64,000 nt of DNA from UBA5336 sp038522375 (lineage in GTDB: Bacteria; Pseudomonadota; Alphaproteobacteria; Caulobacterales; Hyphomonadaceae). Location of the stretch: assembly GCA_038522375.1 (NCBI GenBank), contig JBCBKE010000004.1:1-64000 (forward strand). The letters run 5' to 3'. Of this stretch, positions 16,144 to 25,304 are shown piece by piece (positions within the stretch are counted from its first letter, which is position 1; every line of letters begins with the position of its first letter). The notes under the pieces were generated by a model, which searched no databases, was not told the DNA's origin, and saw only the letters and a list, made by a program, of their open reading frames with translations. The position numbers were made by a program, and so were the translations under genes.

Positions 16144-17571
16144 ATGTTTGATTGGGCGGAAATGCTGGAGGTGGCCGGCGCCGAGCTTTGGCTGGTCAGC
16201 GCAGGCCTCGTCGGTACGCTCCTCGGCGCGCTTCTGAAGGATGCGTTCAATGGGCTGTCATTCAAATACGGCGCCCTGGTCCTGATCGTTGCGGCCGGGC
16301 TGTCGTGGCAGTCCATGGCGGGCGGAACGGCGTTTAACGGCCTTTACGTGACAAACAGTTTCGTGGGGTTTGCAAAGATTGCGAGCTTTCTTCTGGCTGC
16401 GATTGCGCTGTGGATGGCCGAAGGGTTCCTCACGCGCCACGAGACGGCGCGGTATGAATACGCCTTGCTGATGATCTTTGCGGCAGTTGGCATGGGCGTG
16501 ACGTTGTCTGCAGGCGATCTCATGACCTTGTACCTCGGGATCGAGACTCTCAGCCTGTGCTCTTATGTGCTGGCCTCGTTCCACCGGGATACACCGCGAT
16601 CCGCAGAGGCGGGACTGAAGTATTTCGTGCTGGGCGCGCTGGCGTCAGGGCTCCTGCTCTACGGCGCGTCGCTGGTCTACGGCTTCACCGGCACAACCAA
16701 CTTCGCCGAAATCGCCGCCGCCGAAAGCAATATCGGCTATCTCTTCGGCATGGTTCTGATGATCACGGGTCTGGCGTTCAAGGTGTCGGCCGCGCCGATG
16801 CACGTCTGGACGCCCGACGTCTATGAGGGGTCCCCCACGCCCGTGGTCGCGTTTTTTGCGGCGGCGCCGAAATTCGCGATGATGGTGGTCTTCGCCAATC
16901 TGATGTTCACTGTCTTCGCGGGTGTGATCGAGGATTGGCAACTGATCGTCGCGATCATCTCCGGAGCGTCCATGCTCGTCGGCGCGTTCGGAGCGCTCCT
17001 GCAGACCAATATCAAGCGCCTGTTGGGGTATTCGTCGATTGCGAACATGGGCTATGCCCTGTTGCCGGTTGCGGCGGGGGCGGACCTCGGCGCTCCGGCG
17101 ATACTGGTGTTCATGACGATTTACACGGTGGGCGCGGTCGGCCTGTTCGCCGGTGTCATGACCATGCGGCGCAGCGGCGGAATGGTGGAAGATATCCATG
17201 AACTGTCGGGCCTTGTGCGTATCCAGCCCGTGAATGCAATGGCGTTGACGGCAATCATTTTTTCCGTAGCGGGAATTCCCCCCCTTGCCGGGTTCTTCGG
17301 GAAGCTGGCCGTGTTCGAGGCGGGCATGGCGGCCGAACTCATTCCGCTGGTGGTCATCCTCGTCGTCTCCTCCGTGATATCGCTGGGATATTATCTGCGT
17401 CTTGTCGTGATCATGTGGGTGGAGGAACCCAAGGAGCGGTTCGAGGCGACCGGGTCAGCGGTCGCCATGACGGTTGTCGGCTCAGGCGTGCTGACAGCGG
17501 TGGTACTCGTGGTTGCCATCGGCGTTCTCGATGGCTGGGCCGATGCCGCTGCGGGAGGCCTGCTGCCTTGA
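16144..17571 (+). CDS. nuoN: NADH-quinone oxidoreductase subunit N
   Basis: NuoN (475 residues) is the third antiporter-like subunit and closes the nuo operon. It has the family core KVSAAPMHVWTPDVYEGSPT, then LQTNIKRLLGYSSIANMGYALLP, and the helix-5 region YLGIETLSLCSYVLASFHRD with its conserved glutamate. Roughly 14 hydrophobic segments are present, as expected. The last four bases overlap the likely TTG start of birA, so the downstream cofactor genes are probably read on the same transcript. Confidence 0.98.
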   Translation: MFDWAEMLEVAGAELWLVSAGLVGTLLGALLKDAFNGLSFKYGALVLIVAAGLSWQSMAGGTAFNGLYVTNSFVGFAKIASFLLAAIALWMAEGFLTRHETARYEYALLMIFAAVGMGVTLSAGDLMTLYLGIETLSLCSYVLASFHRDTPRSAEAGLKYFVLGALASGLLLYGASLVYGFTGTTNFAEIAAAESNIGYLFGMVLMITGLAFKVSAAPMHVWTPDVYEGSPTPVVAFFAAAPKFAMMVVFANLMFTVFAGVIEDWQLIVAIISGASMLVGAFGALLQTNIKRLLGYSSIANMGYALLPVAAGADLGAPAILVFMTIYTVGAVGLFAGVMTMRRSGGMVEDIHELSGLVRIQPVNAMALTAIIFSVAGIPPLAGFFGKLAVFEAGMAAELIPLVVILVVSSVISLGYYLRLVVIMWVEEPKERFEATGSAVAMTVVGSGVLTAVVLVVAIGVLDGWADAAAGGLLP

Positions 17572-18320
17572 CCTGCCAGCCGGTCGCTTGGCCCGTCACC
17601 GTTCTTGCCACCGTTGACAGCACCAATGAAGAGGCCAAGCGCCGGGCGCGAGCTGGCGACCTGTCGCCAATCTGGCTCCGCGCTGACGTCCAGACCGCAG
17701 GTCGCGGGAGACAGGGCAGGGCCTGGGCTTCTCCGGCCGGCAACCTCCACGCCACGGCGCTGTTCCCGCTGGACGCTGGTTATCGCCAGGCATTGCGGGT
17801 GCCCTTCGCGGCGGCCGTGGCTGTTGCCGAGACCGTGGAGCGCCTGGCGCCAGGTATTTCGCCCAGGCTGAAATGGCCAAACGATGTGCGGGTAGAGGGC
17901 GCCAAGCTGTCAGGCATCCTGGTGGAGTCCGGCACAACCGCGGGCCGGTTCTGGGTTGTGGCCGGGATCGGGATGAATGTGGCCTTCGTTCCGGAAGGGG
18001 CCGGGCAGGCGGCGACCTCCCTTGCTGACCTCCGGGGGAACGGGCTGGTCGATGCCGCGATGGCGATGTCGGTCCTGTCCGAGCGATTCGCAGCACAGGT
18101 GGCCGCCATTGCCGATGATTTCGCACCAATCCGGTCGGCATGGTTGCACTATGCTGAAGGGTTGGGCGGCGATGTTCGCGTCCGTTCGGGTCAAGGTGAG
18201 ACCTATCGCGAAGGTGTGTTCGAGGATATGGCGGCCGATGGCGGCTTGATCCTGCGATTGCCGGACGGGTCAAGGCAGACCATAACCGCAGGCGATGTGG
18301 AACTTGTTCGGAAAGACTAG
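17568..18320 (+). CDS. birA: Biotin--[acetyl-CoA-carboxylase] ligase
   Basis: This 250-residue protein activates biotin as biotinyl-AMP and attaches it to carboxylase carrier domains in the cytoplasm. The adenylation motif GRGRQGR is at residues 45-51, preceded by TVDSTNEEAK and followed by KWPNDVRVEGAKLSGILVE, both diagnostic. It lacks the N-terminal helix-turn-helix of E. coli BirA, so it should not act as a repressor. The TTG start overlaps the nuoN stop (TTGA) and yields the expected N-terminus; upstream in-frame codons lie in nuoN. The birA-coaX pair behind nuoN is a common alphaproteobacterial order. Confidence 0.95.
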   Translation: MTCQPVAWPVTVLATVDSTNEEAKRRARAGDLSPIWLRADVQTAGRGRQGRAWASPAGNLHATALFPLDAGYRQALRVPFAAAVAVAETVERLAPGISPRLKWPNDVRVEGAKLSGILVESGTTAGRFWVVAGIGMNVAFVPEGAGQAATSLADLRGNGLVDAAMAMSVLSERFAAQVAAIADDFAPIRSAWLHYAEGLGGDVRVRSGQGETYREGVFEDMAADGGLILRLPDGSRQTITAGDVELVRKD

Positions 18321-18323
18321 CCT

Positions 18324-19103
18324 ATGCTGATGGCGATCGATGTGGGCAACACCAACACCGTGTTCGCCATCCATGATGGTGAGGCGTGGGTGGCCCAGTG
18401 GCGCTCCCATACCGATCCGACCCGCACCGCCGACGATTACGCGGTGTGGCTCTCGCAGATGTGCCGGATGGAAGGGGTTCCATTCGGTGAGATTGATGGC
18501 TGTGTCATCTCCACCGTGGTGCCCCAGGCGCAGTTCAATTTTCGAAACCTGGCGCGGCGTTACCTGAACGTGGAACCCATGTTCATCGGTGATCCCCGTG
18601 TTGATCTGGGAGTTGAGGTGAGAATTGCGCGGCCGGAGCAAGCGGGTGCGGACAGGATCGTCAACGCCGTCGGGGCACACGTGGAGTATGATGGAGCGCT
18701 TATCGTCGTCGATAGCGGGACGGCGACAACCTTCGACGTTGTGGATGTTGATGGCGGTTTCATCGGCGGCATCATTTCACCGGGGATCAACCTGTCGCTC
18801 AAGGCCCTGCACGATGCCGCCGCCAGTTTGCCGCGGATTGCCATCCAGCAACCGCCGCAAGTCATTGGACAGGACACCGTCAGCGCCATGCAGTCGGGGA
18901 TTTTCCTGGGTTATGTCGATCTGATCGATGGGCTGGTCCGCAGGATCAAGCGTGAGTTTGGAAAACCCATGACCGTGATTGGAACGGGGGGCGTTGCTTC
19001 CCTCTATGATGGATTCAGTGAGGAAATCGATGTGTACGATCCGGACGTGACCATACGCGGATTGTTGGAAGTCTACCGCCGCAACACATCTACCCTCGCA
19101 TGA
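18324..19103 (+). CDS. coaX: Type III pantothenate kinase
   Basis: CoaX (259 residues) phosphorylates pantothenate in the first step of coenzyme A synthesis. It belongs to the ASKHA fold: the phosphate-1 loop AIDVGNTNTVFAI has the catalytic aspartate at residue 6. The segment ARPEQAGADRIVNAVGAH and the phosphate-2 loop VVDSGTATTFDVV follow. The GGIISPGINLSLKALHDAAASLP stretch is also typical. It follows birA after three bases and overlaps the RNase J start by four (ATGA). Confidence 0.97.
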   Translation: MLMAIDVGNTNTVFAIHDGEAWVAQWRSHTDPTRTADDYAVWLSQMCRMEGVPFGEIDGCVISTVVPQAQFNFRNLARRYLNVEPMFIGDPRVDLGVEVRIARPEQAGADRIVNAVGAHVEYDGALIVVDSGTATTFDVVDVDGGFIGGIISPGINLSLKALHDAAASLPRIAIQQPPQVIGQDTVSAMQSGIFLGYVDLIDGLVRRIKREFGKPMTVIGTGGVASLYDGFSEEIDVYDPDVTIRGLLEVYRRNTSTLA

Positions 19104-20785
19104 CAGACAAGACAGATCGATCGGAGCTGCTCTTCCTGCCGCTTGGCGGATGTGAAGAGATCGGCATGAACCTCAACGCCTATGGCTTTGGCCCGCCGGA
19201 GGACCGGCGCTGGATCCTCGCCGATATCGGCGTGACGTTCGGCGACGACCGGACGCCGGGGATCGACCTGATCTGCGCGGATCCCGAATACCTCGTAGGC
19301 GAGACGATCGAGGCGATCTTCCTGACCCACGCCCACGAGGACCATATCGGCGCAGTTGGCCTTCTGTATCCACGGCTGAAAACCCGTGCGCCGATGTATG
19401 CGACGCCGTTCACGGCAGAACTTGTCAGGCAGAAGCTGCGAGAGCGGGGGATCGACGACAAGGCGATGCTGCATGAGATCCCCCTGGGCGCGACGATTGA
19501 TGCCGGGCCCTTCAGCGTCGAGTATGTGCGGCTGACCCATTCCATCCCCGAGCCCAACGCCCTCGCCATCAGCACGCCGTTGGGGACGGTCCTGCATACC
19601 GGCGACTGGAAGATCGACCCTGACCCTCGGCTGGGCGAAACGACCGATATCGCACGTCTGACGGCCATTGGAGACGCGGGCGTGCTGGCGATGGTCTGTG
19701 ACAGCACGAATGTGTTCGAGGAGGGCGAGGCCGGTTCCGAAGCCACGGTCCGGGCGTCGCTGGAAGCCTTGATCTCAGAGCAAGCCGGGCGGGTTGCAGT
19801 CACCACCTTTGCGTCCAATGTGGCCCGGGTACAGAGCGTGATCGAAGCTGCACAGGCGTGCGGGCGGAGCGTCTGTCTGGTGGGCCGGTCCATGTTCCGG
19901 ATAACCGATGCCGCGAAACAGGTCGGTCTCCTCGGGAAAGAGGTGACGTTCATCACCGACGAGGAGGCGAGCTATCTGCCGCCCGAGAATGTCCTTTATC
20001 TCTGCACCGGCAGCCAGGGGGAAGAGCGTGCGGCGCTGACCAGGATCGCGAAGGGTGAACACCGCCATGTCAGCCTGAGCCGCAGCGACACTGTGATTTT
20101 CTCATCGAGGGTCATCCCGGGCAATGAGCGCGGCATCTTCGATCTGATGAACCGCTTTGCCGACAAGGGTATCCGCGTCATCACCGACCGGATGTGCAAG
20201 GATCCGATCCATGTTTCCGGTCACCCCTGCCGGGACGAACTGGCGAAGATGTATGGCTGGATCCGTCCACAGGTTTCAGTCCCGGTGCATGGCGAACGCC
20301 GCCATACGCTCGAACACGCCTTGTTCGCCGAAAGCCTCCAGGTGCCCATGAGCGTCGTGCCGCGTAACGGTGAGTTGGTGCGCCTGGCCCCTGGGGATCC
20401 CGAGATCATCGACGAAGTGCCCTCGGGGCGGCTGATGCTGGATGGTGATCATCTGGTTCCCGATAACGCGGCCGCATTGGGAGAGCGCCTTCGATTGGCG
20501 AGCTTCGGGTATCTCCACGTCAGCGTGGCGATCGACGAGGATGATGGCGTGATCGACGGCCCACTCGTGACGGCCCGGGGGCTGTCGGAACCGGATGGAC
20601 GGTTGGCCGATGAGTCAATTGATGCACTGGATGAAGCGGCCGAAGCCGCCGTCGAGGGTATGAAACGCCGTGATCTTGACGATGATGATGCGGTCGAAAG
20701 GGCCATAGGCCGTGCCGTGCGCCGGGCGGCGGAGAAGACTTTCGGACGCAAGCCTATCGTCGATGTGACGGTACTCAGGAGCTAG
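19100..20785 (+). CDS. rnj: Ribonuclease J
   Basis: RNase J (561 residues) is a metallo-beta-lactamase/beta-CASP nuclease with 5'-3' exonuclease and endonuclease action, used for RNA decay and rRNA processing in alphaproteobacteria. The zinc motif HAHEDH is at residues 77-82, followed by VLHTGDWKID and MVCDSTNVFEEGEAGSE. The beta-CASP part includes FSSRVIPGNER and HVSGHPCRDELAKMYGWIRP. It overlaps coaX by four bases (ATGA). The position behind coaX is widely conserved in the class. Confidence 0.96.
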   Translation: MTDKTDRSELLFLPLGGCEEIGMNLNAYGFGPPEDRRWILADIGVTFGDDRTPGIDLICADPEYLVGETIEAIFLTHAHEDHIGAVGLLYPRLKTRAPMYATPFTAELVRQKLRERGIDDKAMLHEIPLGATIDAGPFSVEYVRLTHSIPEPNALAISTPLGTVLHTGDWKIDPDPRLGETTDIARLTAIGDAGVLAMVCDSTNVFEEGEAGSEATVRASLEALISEQAGRVAVTTFASNVARVQSVIEAAQACGRSVCLVGRSMFRITDAAKQVGLLGKEVTFITDEEASYLPPENVLYLCTGSQGEERAALTRIAKGEHRHVSLSRSDTVIFSSRVIPGNERGIFDLMNRFADKGIRVITDRMCKDPIHVSGHPCRDELAKMYGWIRPQVSVPVHGERRHTLEHALFAESLQVPMSVVPRNGELVRLAPGDPEIIDEVPSGRLMLDGDHLVPDNAAALGERLRLASFGYLHVSVAIDEDDGVIDGPLVTARGLSEPDGRLADESIDALDEAAEAAVEGMKRRDLDDDDAVERAIGRAVRRAAEKTFGRKPIVDVTVLRS

Positions 20786-20796
20786 GAGGAGACCCC

Positions 20797-21225
20797 ATGA
20801 GCGATTTTCAGATCGGACCGTTGAACCATGTGGGCGTTGCGGTTCCGAACCTCGGCGAAGCCATCGAAACCTATCGGACCCTCTATGGCGCGACCGATAT
20901 CACCACGCCGTTCGATATGCCTGAGCAGGGGGTCAAGGTCTGTTTTGTCAACCTGCCCAACTCCCAGATCGAACTGATCGAGCCCCTTAACGAGGAGAGC
21001 CCGATCCACAATTTCATCCAGAAGAACCCCAGGGGCGGGCAGCATCATGTCTGTTTCGAAGTGCCCGACATTCACGAGGCCGTGGAAGAAATGGGAAAAC
21101 GGGGTGCCACAGTGCTTGGGAAACCCAGGATCGGCGCCCATGGAACGCTGATCATCTTCGTCCATCCCAAAAACTCCAACGGTGTCCTGATAGAGTTGAT
21201 GGAAACCCCCAAGGGTGATCATTAG
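20797..21225 (+). CDS. mce: Methylmalonyl-CoA epimerase
   Basis: The 142-residue protein interconverts (S)- and (R)-methylmalonyl-CoA in the propionyl-CoA route to succinyl-CoA. It is a VOC-fold enzyme with NHVGVAVPNLGEAIETY at the start, NSQIELIEPL, GGQHHVCFEVPDI, and a final HPKNSNGVLIELME. The His and Glu ligands expected for the metal are all visible. GGAGGAG lies upstream of the ATG. It is unrelated in role to the shorter VOC gene in the nuo operon and matches the epimerase family over its whole length. Confidence 0.95.
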   Translation: MSDFQIGPLNHVGVAVPNLGEAIETYRTLYGATDITTPFDMPEQGVKVCFVNLPNSQIELIEPLNEESPIHNFIQKNPRGGQHHVCFEVPDIHEAVEEMGKRGATVLGKPRIGAHGTLIIFVHPKNSNGVLIELMETPKGDH

Positions 21226-21227
21226 AG

Positions 21228-21479
21228 ATGACCGTCACTGGCGCTATCGTCATGTTCGTCATCACCTGGTGGCTGAGCTTCTTTGTTGTGCTGCCGATCG
21301 GGGTGGCAGAAAAGGTGGGCGAGGGAGACGGAACGGGGGCTCAGGAACCTGGCGCACCGGTGAGCCCTCAGCTCGGCAAGAAGGTCCGATGGGCGACCAT
21401 CGGTGCGGCGGGCATCACCGCCCTTTTGGGTGCGTCGACCTATATTCTGGATTTCGAAACCCTGTTCCTGGGGGGGTGA
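21228..21479 (+). CDS. DUF1467 family membrane protein
   Basis: The 83-residue protein has two hydrophobic helices, about residues 5-25 and 55-75, with a loop rich in Gly, Glu and Pro between them. The first helix starts IVMFVITWWLSFFVVLPIGV, which is characteristic of DUF1467. The family is found almost only in alphaproteobacteria, usually between mce and proS as here. Its function is unknown. The gene starts two bases after mce and appears co-transcribed. Confidence 0.9.
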   Translation: MTVTGAIVMFVITWWLSFFVVLPIGVAEKVGEGDGTGAQEPGAPVSPQLGKKVRWATIGAAGITALLGASTYILDFETLFLGG

Positions 21480-21486
21480 GGCGGTA

Positions 21487-22095
21487 TTGCGTCGGCTTCT
21501 GATCTATCTGCCAGCGATTGTGGGTGGATTTGGGGCAGGGGCCGCTGCGGCCTTGTTGGCAACCGGTATGGTCGGCGGGACCCGCGGCTTCGCGTTCAAC
21601 GACGTTTCCATTGCCGGCTGGTCCTCCGATTGGTCCATCGGCTCAGAGGCCGCAGACCCGCTGACCAGGGCCCGGGTGGCGCGCCATGGGCTTTTGGCGC
21701 TTGCAAAAGAGGAAGCGGTGTATTTCACGCGCAGGGTGGATGATGCCGGGCAAGCCCTGACTGAGCGCTGCGTCTACCGGCTTTCGGGGGGCGACCAGCC
21801 CGCGGAGTGGTGGTCGATCACGCTTTACGATGATCAGAGCCGCCTGCCCATGAATGGGGGAACGGTCCTGTCCATTGACAAGACCCAGGTTGGGGAAGGA
21901 CAGGCATGGTCTGCCCGTGTCGCAGCAACGCCCCCTGCAGACGACACGCACTTCCTGTCCAGCCAAGCTGGCGGACGGTTCGATCTGACCTTGCGCCTGT
22001 ACAGGCCGAGCAGCCCATTGATCGAAGACCCAGAGACAAGGCTGAATCCCCCATCGATTGAGCGTGTGGGCTGTGATCGCGAGGGCGGCGGATGA
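21487..22095 (+). CDS. DUF1214 domain protein with N-terminal anchor
   Basis: The 202-residue protein starts with one hydrophobic segment (residues about 4-26), which may be a signal anchor. The rest matches DUF1214: ADPLTRARVARHGLLALAKEEA, CVYRLSGGDQPAEWWSITLYD, and later FDLTLRLYRPS. In most bacteria DUF1214 is the C-terminal half of a larger DUF1254/DUF1214 protein; here the two halves are separate adjacent genes. The TTG start was chosen because a purine-rich GGTGAGG lies a few bases upstream and the signal segment begins directly after it. Its stop overlaps the next gene (ATGA). Function is unknown. Confidence 0.85.
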   Translation: MRRLLIYLPAIVGGFGAGAAAALLATGMVGGTRGFAFNDVSIAGWSSDWSIGSEAADPLTRARVARHGLLALAKEEAVYFTRRVDDAGQALTERCVYRLSGGDQPAEWWSITLYDDQSRLPMNGGTVLSIDKTQVGEGQAWSARVAATPPADDTHFLSSQAGGRFDLTLRLYRPSSPLIEDPETRLNPPSIERVGCDREGGG

Positions 22096-22613
22096 GGTGG
22101 ATCGGTCCGGTAAGTGTATTCGCGCTCGCCGCCGTCGTGTCGTTTGTTGTACTGCTGGGGCTCATCCCTGGCATCATCATGGACCGCGCGATGGCAAATC
22201 TCGAATCCCGCGGCGTGCCCTTGCATGCGTTCGTCCTGTCGCCGCGGATCACGCCGGAGAGCCAGACCGTTGTCCGGCCGTCGCCGGATCTGGCCTATTC
22301 AATCTGCCGCTACGACCTGTCTGACCCCGCCGCGGTCCTCACGGTGACGGCCGGCGCCTATGCGGACTACAGCTCCATTTCGTTCTTTGACGCCAGGACG
22401 GTGAACTTTGCCACCGTCCGTCCGCCCCGCGGCCAGCAGGGCACAGTCCGCCTTCTTTCCCCCAGTGCCGCTGGGAACGGCGATGCCATCATTGCGCCCA
22501 CAACGCGGGGACTTGTTCTCATAAGGCGGCTCGCGCCCAGCCTTGACGATTACCAGCGTGTGGGGAGAACCAGTTCGCAGGACCGGTGTGAGCTGTCGGC
22601 AAACCCTGCATAG
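22092..22613 (+). CDS. DUF1254 domain protein with N-terminal anchor
   Basis: The 173-residue protein has an N-terminal hydrophobic segment (about residues 6-30) and a DUF1254-like core. That core includes PSPDLAYSICRYDLSDPAAVLTV and SSISFFDARTVNFATVR, then an acidic and arginine-rich tail with SLDDYQRV. It overlaps the DUF1214 gene by four bases, so the two products are probably made in equal amounts and may form one complex, the split equivalent of a fused DUF1254/DUF1214 protein. The role is not known. A 73-base gap follows before proS. Confidence 0.83.
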   Translation: MRWIGPVSVFALAAVVSFVVLLGLIPGIIMDRAMANLESRGVPLHAFVLSPRITPESQTVVRPSPDLAYSICRYDLSDPAAVLTVTAGAYADYSSISFFDARTVNFATVRPPRGQQGTVRLLSPSAAGNGDAIIAPTTRGLVLIRRLAPSLDDYQRVGRTSSQDRCELSANPA

Positions 22614-22686
22614 GGCTGGTGCAAGTGGTCATTGCGCGCTAGCCACAGGGCGCCCAGATCTCTTGAAAGCAAGCGAGTGAAGTCCG

Positions 22687-24030
22687 ATGCGCATGAGCCG
22701 CTATTTCCTGCCCGTGACCAAAGACACCCCGTCCGATGCGGTGGTGGTGTCACACCAACTGATGCTCCGGGCTGGCATGGTCCGGCAGAACGGAGCGGGC
22801 ATCTACTCCTGGTTGCCGCTGGGGTTTCGGGTTCTCAAGAAGATCGAACAGGTGGTGCGCGAGGAAATGGACCGGGCCGGCGCAATTGAAATGCTCATGC
22901 CCACGATCCAGCAGGCCGATCTCTGGCGAGAGTCCGGGCGCTACGATGCCTATGGCCCCGAAATGCTGCGGATCCATGACCGCCACGAACGCGAGATGCT
23001 GTTCGGGCCGACCAATGAAGAGCTGATCACTGATATCTTCAAGGCCTATGTGAAGAGCTACAAGCAACTCCCCATGAACCTTTACCATATCCAGTGGAAG
23101 TTCCGCGACGAGATCCGCCCACGCTTTGGCGTGATGCGCGGCCGCGAATTCCTCATGAAGGACGCTTACAGCTTCGACGTGGACCAGGCGGCGGCGCGGA
23201 TATCCTACCAACGGATGTTCGCCGCCTACCTGAATACGTTCGACCGGTTGGGCATAACGGCCATCCCCATGAAAGCTGATCCCGGACCCATAGGCGGCGA
23301 TTTGAGCCACGAATTTCTCATCCTTGCCGATAGCGGGGAAAGCGCCGTGTTCTGCGATAGGGAAATCCTTGATGTCCCCCCGCCGGGCGCTGATTTCGAC
23401 TTCGAGGATCTGGACGCTCTGGCGTCGGAGATGGAAAAGCGGACAGCGTTTTATGCTGCCACCGAAGAAAAGCATGATGAGGCGGCGTTTGCGAAGCTGC
23501 CAAAGGCGCGGCAGGTTTCAGCGCGGGGCATCGAAGTCGGTCATATCTTCTATTTTGGCACCAAGTACTCGGGGTCGATGGGGGCGTCTGTCCAGATGGC
23601 GGATGGCCAGTATGCCGATGTCCATGGCGGCAGTTACGGGATTGGCGTTTCCCGGATTGCGGCCGCCGTTATCGAAGCGTCCAATGACGATGCGGGGATA
23701 ATCTGGCCCGATGCTGTTGCCCCCTTTGACGTGGGCCTGATTTCGCTCCGCCCGAAGGATGAGGCGGTTTCGACTGCGGCAGATGAGGCCTACACCAAGC
23801 TGCAGGCAGCGGGGCTGGATGTGCTCTATGATGAGCGCGACGACCGGCCGGGGGGAAAGTTTGCGACGATGGACCTGATCGGTTTGCCCTGGCAGATGGC
23901 GATCGGACCAAGGGGGCTGGAAAAGGGTGTCGTGGAACTCAAGCACCGTGCAAGCGGGGACAAGGAAGAGGTGTCCCTCGAAAGTGCGCTCGCCAGGCTG
24001 ACCGAGGGGCGAGGCCAGGCGTCGGCGTGA
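22687..24030 (+). CDS. proS: Proline--tRNA ligase (short alphaproteobacterial type)
   Basis: ProS (447 residues) charges tRNA-Pro. It is a class II synthetase: motif 1 lies around the GIYSWLPLGFRVLKKIE region, motif 2 reads FRDEIRPRFGVMRGREFLMKDAYSF, and motif 3 is within GSYGIGVSRIAAAVIE. The C-terminal anticodon domain starts near residue 345 and includes DERDDRPGGKFATMDLIGLP. The editing insertion of E. coli ProS is missing, which is normal for the short alphaproteobacterial form. Its stop overlaps the GTG of the next gene (GTGA), linking it to the Lol genes. Confidence 0.97.
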   Translation: MRMSRYFLPVTKDTPSDAVVVSHQLMLRAGMVRQNGAGIYSWLPLGFRVLKKIEQVVREEMDRAGAIEMLMPTIQQADLWRESGRYDAYGPEMLRIHDRHEREMLFGPTNEELITDIFKAYVKSYKQLPMNLYHIQWKFRDEIRPRFGVMRGREFLMKDAYSFDVDQAAARISYQRMFAAYLNTFDRLGITAIPMKADPGPIGGDLSHEFLILADSGESAVFCDREILDVPPPGADFDFEDLDALASEMEKRTAFYAATEEKHDEAAFAKLPKARQVSARGIEVGHIFYFGTKYSGSMGASVQMADGQYADVHGGSYGIGVSRIAAAVIEASNDDAGIIWPDAVAPFDVGLISLRPKDEAVSTAADEAYTKLQAAGLDVLYDERDDRPGGKFATMDLIGLPWQMAIGPRGLEKGVVELKHRASGDKEEVSLESALARLTEGRGQASA

Positions 24031-25304
24031 CGACCCAGGCCGCCCCTTTCGGAAAGGTCGAACGGACCCTCGCCTGGCGTTACCTTCGCGCCAAGCGAGA
24101 ACATGGCGGTGCGTCCCTCACGGCTGTGATTTCGTTCATCGGTATCGCCTTGGCGGTGTGGGCGCTGATTGCGATCATGTCGATCATGGCGGGCTTCAGG
24201 GCAACGCTTCTCGATGCCCTGCTGGGTGGACAGCCCCACGTCTATGCGTCGGTCAGCGATGTGCCAGCCAGTGATGTCGATCCGGTTCTCGATATCATTC
24301 GCGGCGTGGACGGTATCGCATCGGCCTACCCCTTCCTCGAAGAGCAGGTCCTTGCGATCCATGAGGGCGTCTCATCAGGGGGCGCGCTTGTGAAGTCGAT
24401 CAGCACCGATGAGTTGCAAGTCCTGCCATTTCTTGAGGATGGCGGCGCTGCAGCGATCGAGGCAGGCTTCGGACAGGGCCGGTTTGGCGGTGATGTCATC
24501 CTGATGGGCGCCTTCCTCGCATCGGACCTGCGTCTCTCAGCGGGCGACAAGGTCCGCCTGATCTCCCAGGAAACCACAGCATCGCCCTTTGGCACAACGC
24601 CCCGCTCGAAAACCTATACCGTAGGGGGACTGTTCAAGACGGGGAGTGTCGAACTCGACAAGGCGTACATCTTCATGCCGCTCGAACAGGGACAGATATT
24701 CTTCAACAAACGGGATCGGTATGAGTTCCTCGACATCCGGCTCGATGACCCTGAGGAGACCCAGGCCGCCATGGCCCGTATCCGCGATGCCGTGCCGGGG
24801 TTCCTGTTCATGTTCGACTGGCAGAGCCAGAGGGGCGCCTATCTCGGCGCACTGAACCTCGAGCGCTCCATGATGCGTCTTGTCATGCTTGTCCTGATCA
24901 CGATTACCGCTCTCAACATCATCACCGGCGTTGTGATGCTGGTGAAGAACAAGACGCGGGATATTGCCATCCTGCGCACCATTGGCGCATCCCGGTCGTC
25001 GATGATGCGCGTGTTTGTCATGATTGGCGGGTTTCTTGGTATCGCCGGGGCGGTCACGGGAACGGTGCTGGGTGTGCTGACAGTGACCTACATTTCGGAA
25101 ATCGAGGCGTTTCTGGGCTGGGTGCGGGGAGCGCCCCTCTTCCCGCCCGATGTCTATGGTCTCGAAGGCCTGCCGGCACGCCTGGACTGGGCCGAAGTGA
25201 TCTTCACCTTCCTCTGGTCCACGTCAATGTCGGTACTGGTGACGCTCTGGCCAGCATGGCGGGCAGCCCAACTCGATCCGGTCGAAGCGCTGAGGTTCGA
25301 GTGA
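24027..25304 (+). CDS. lolC: Lipoprotein-releasing ABC transporter permease LolC/LolE
   Basis: The 425-residue inner-membrane protein releases outer-membrane lipoproteins from the inner membrane to the LolA chaperone. It shows one helix near residues 25-50, a large periplasmic domain, and three C-terminal helices. The FtsX-like conserved region KNKTRDIAILRTIGASRSSMMRVF comes before helix 3, and PAWRAAQLDPVEALRFE forms the end. Alphaproteobacteria usually have a single LolC/E-type permease that works as a homodimer. The GTG start overlaps the proS stop, and the stop shares a base with lolD. Confidence 0.95.
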   Translation: MTTQAAPFGKVERTLAWRYLRAKREHGGASLTAVISFIGIALAVWALIAIMSIMAGFRATLLDALLGGQPHVYASVSDVPASDVDPVLDIIRGVDGIASAYPFLEEQVLAIHEGVSSGGALVKSISTDELQVLPFLEDGGAAAIEAGFGQGRFGGDVILMGAFLASDLRLSAGDKVRLISQETTASPFGTTPRSKTYTVGGLFKTGSVELDKAYIFMPLEQGQIFFNKRDRYEFLDIRLDDPEETQAAMARIRDAVPGFLFMFDWQSQRGAYLGALNLERSMMRLVMLVLITITALNIITGVVMLVKNKTRDIAILRTIGASRSSMMRVFVMIGGFLGIAGAVTGTVLGVLTVTYISEIEAFLGWVRGAPLFPPDVYGLEGLPARLDWAEVIFTFLWSTSMSVLVTLWPAWRAAQLDPVEALRFE

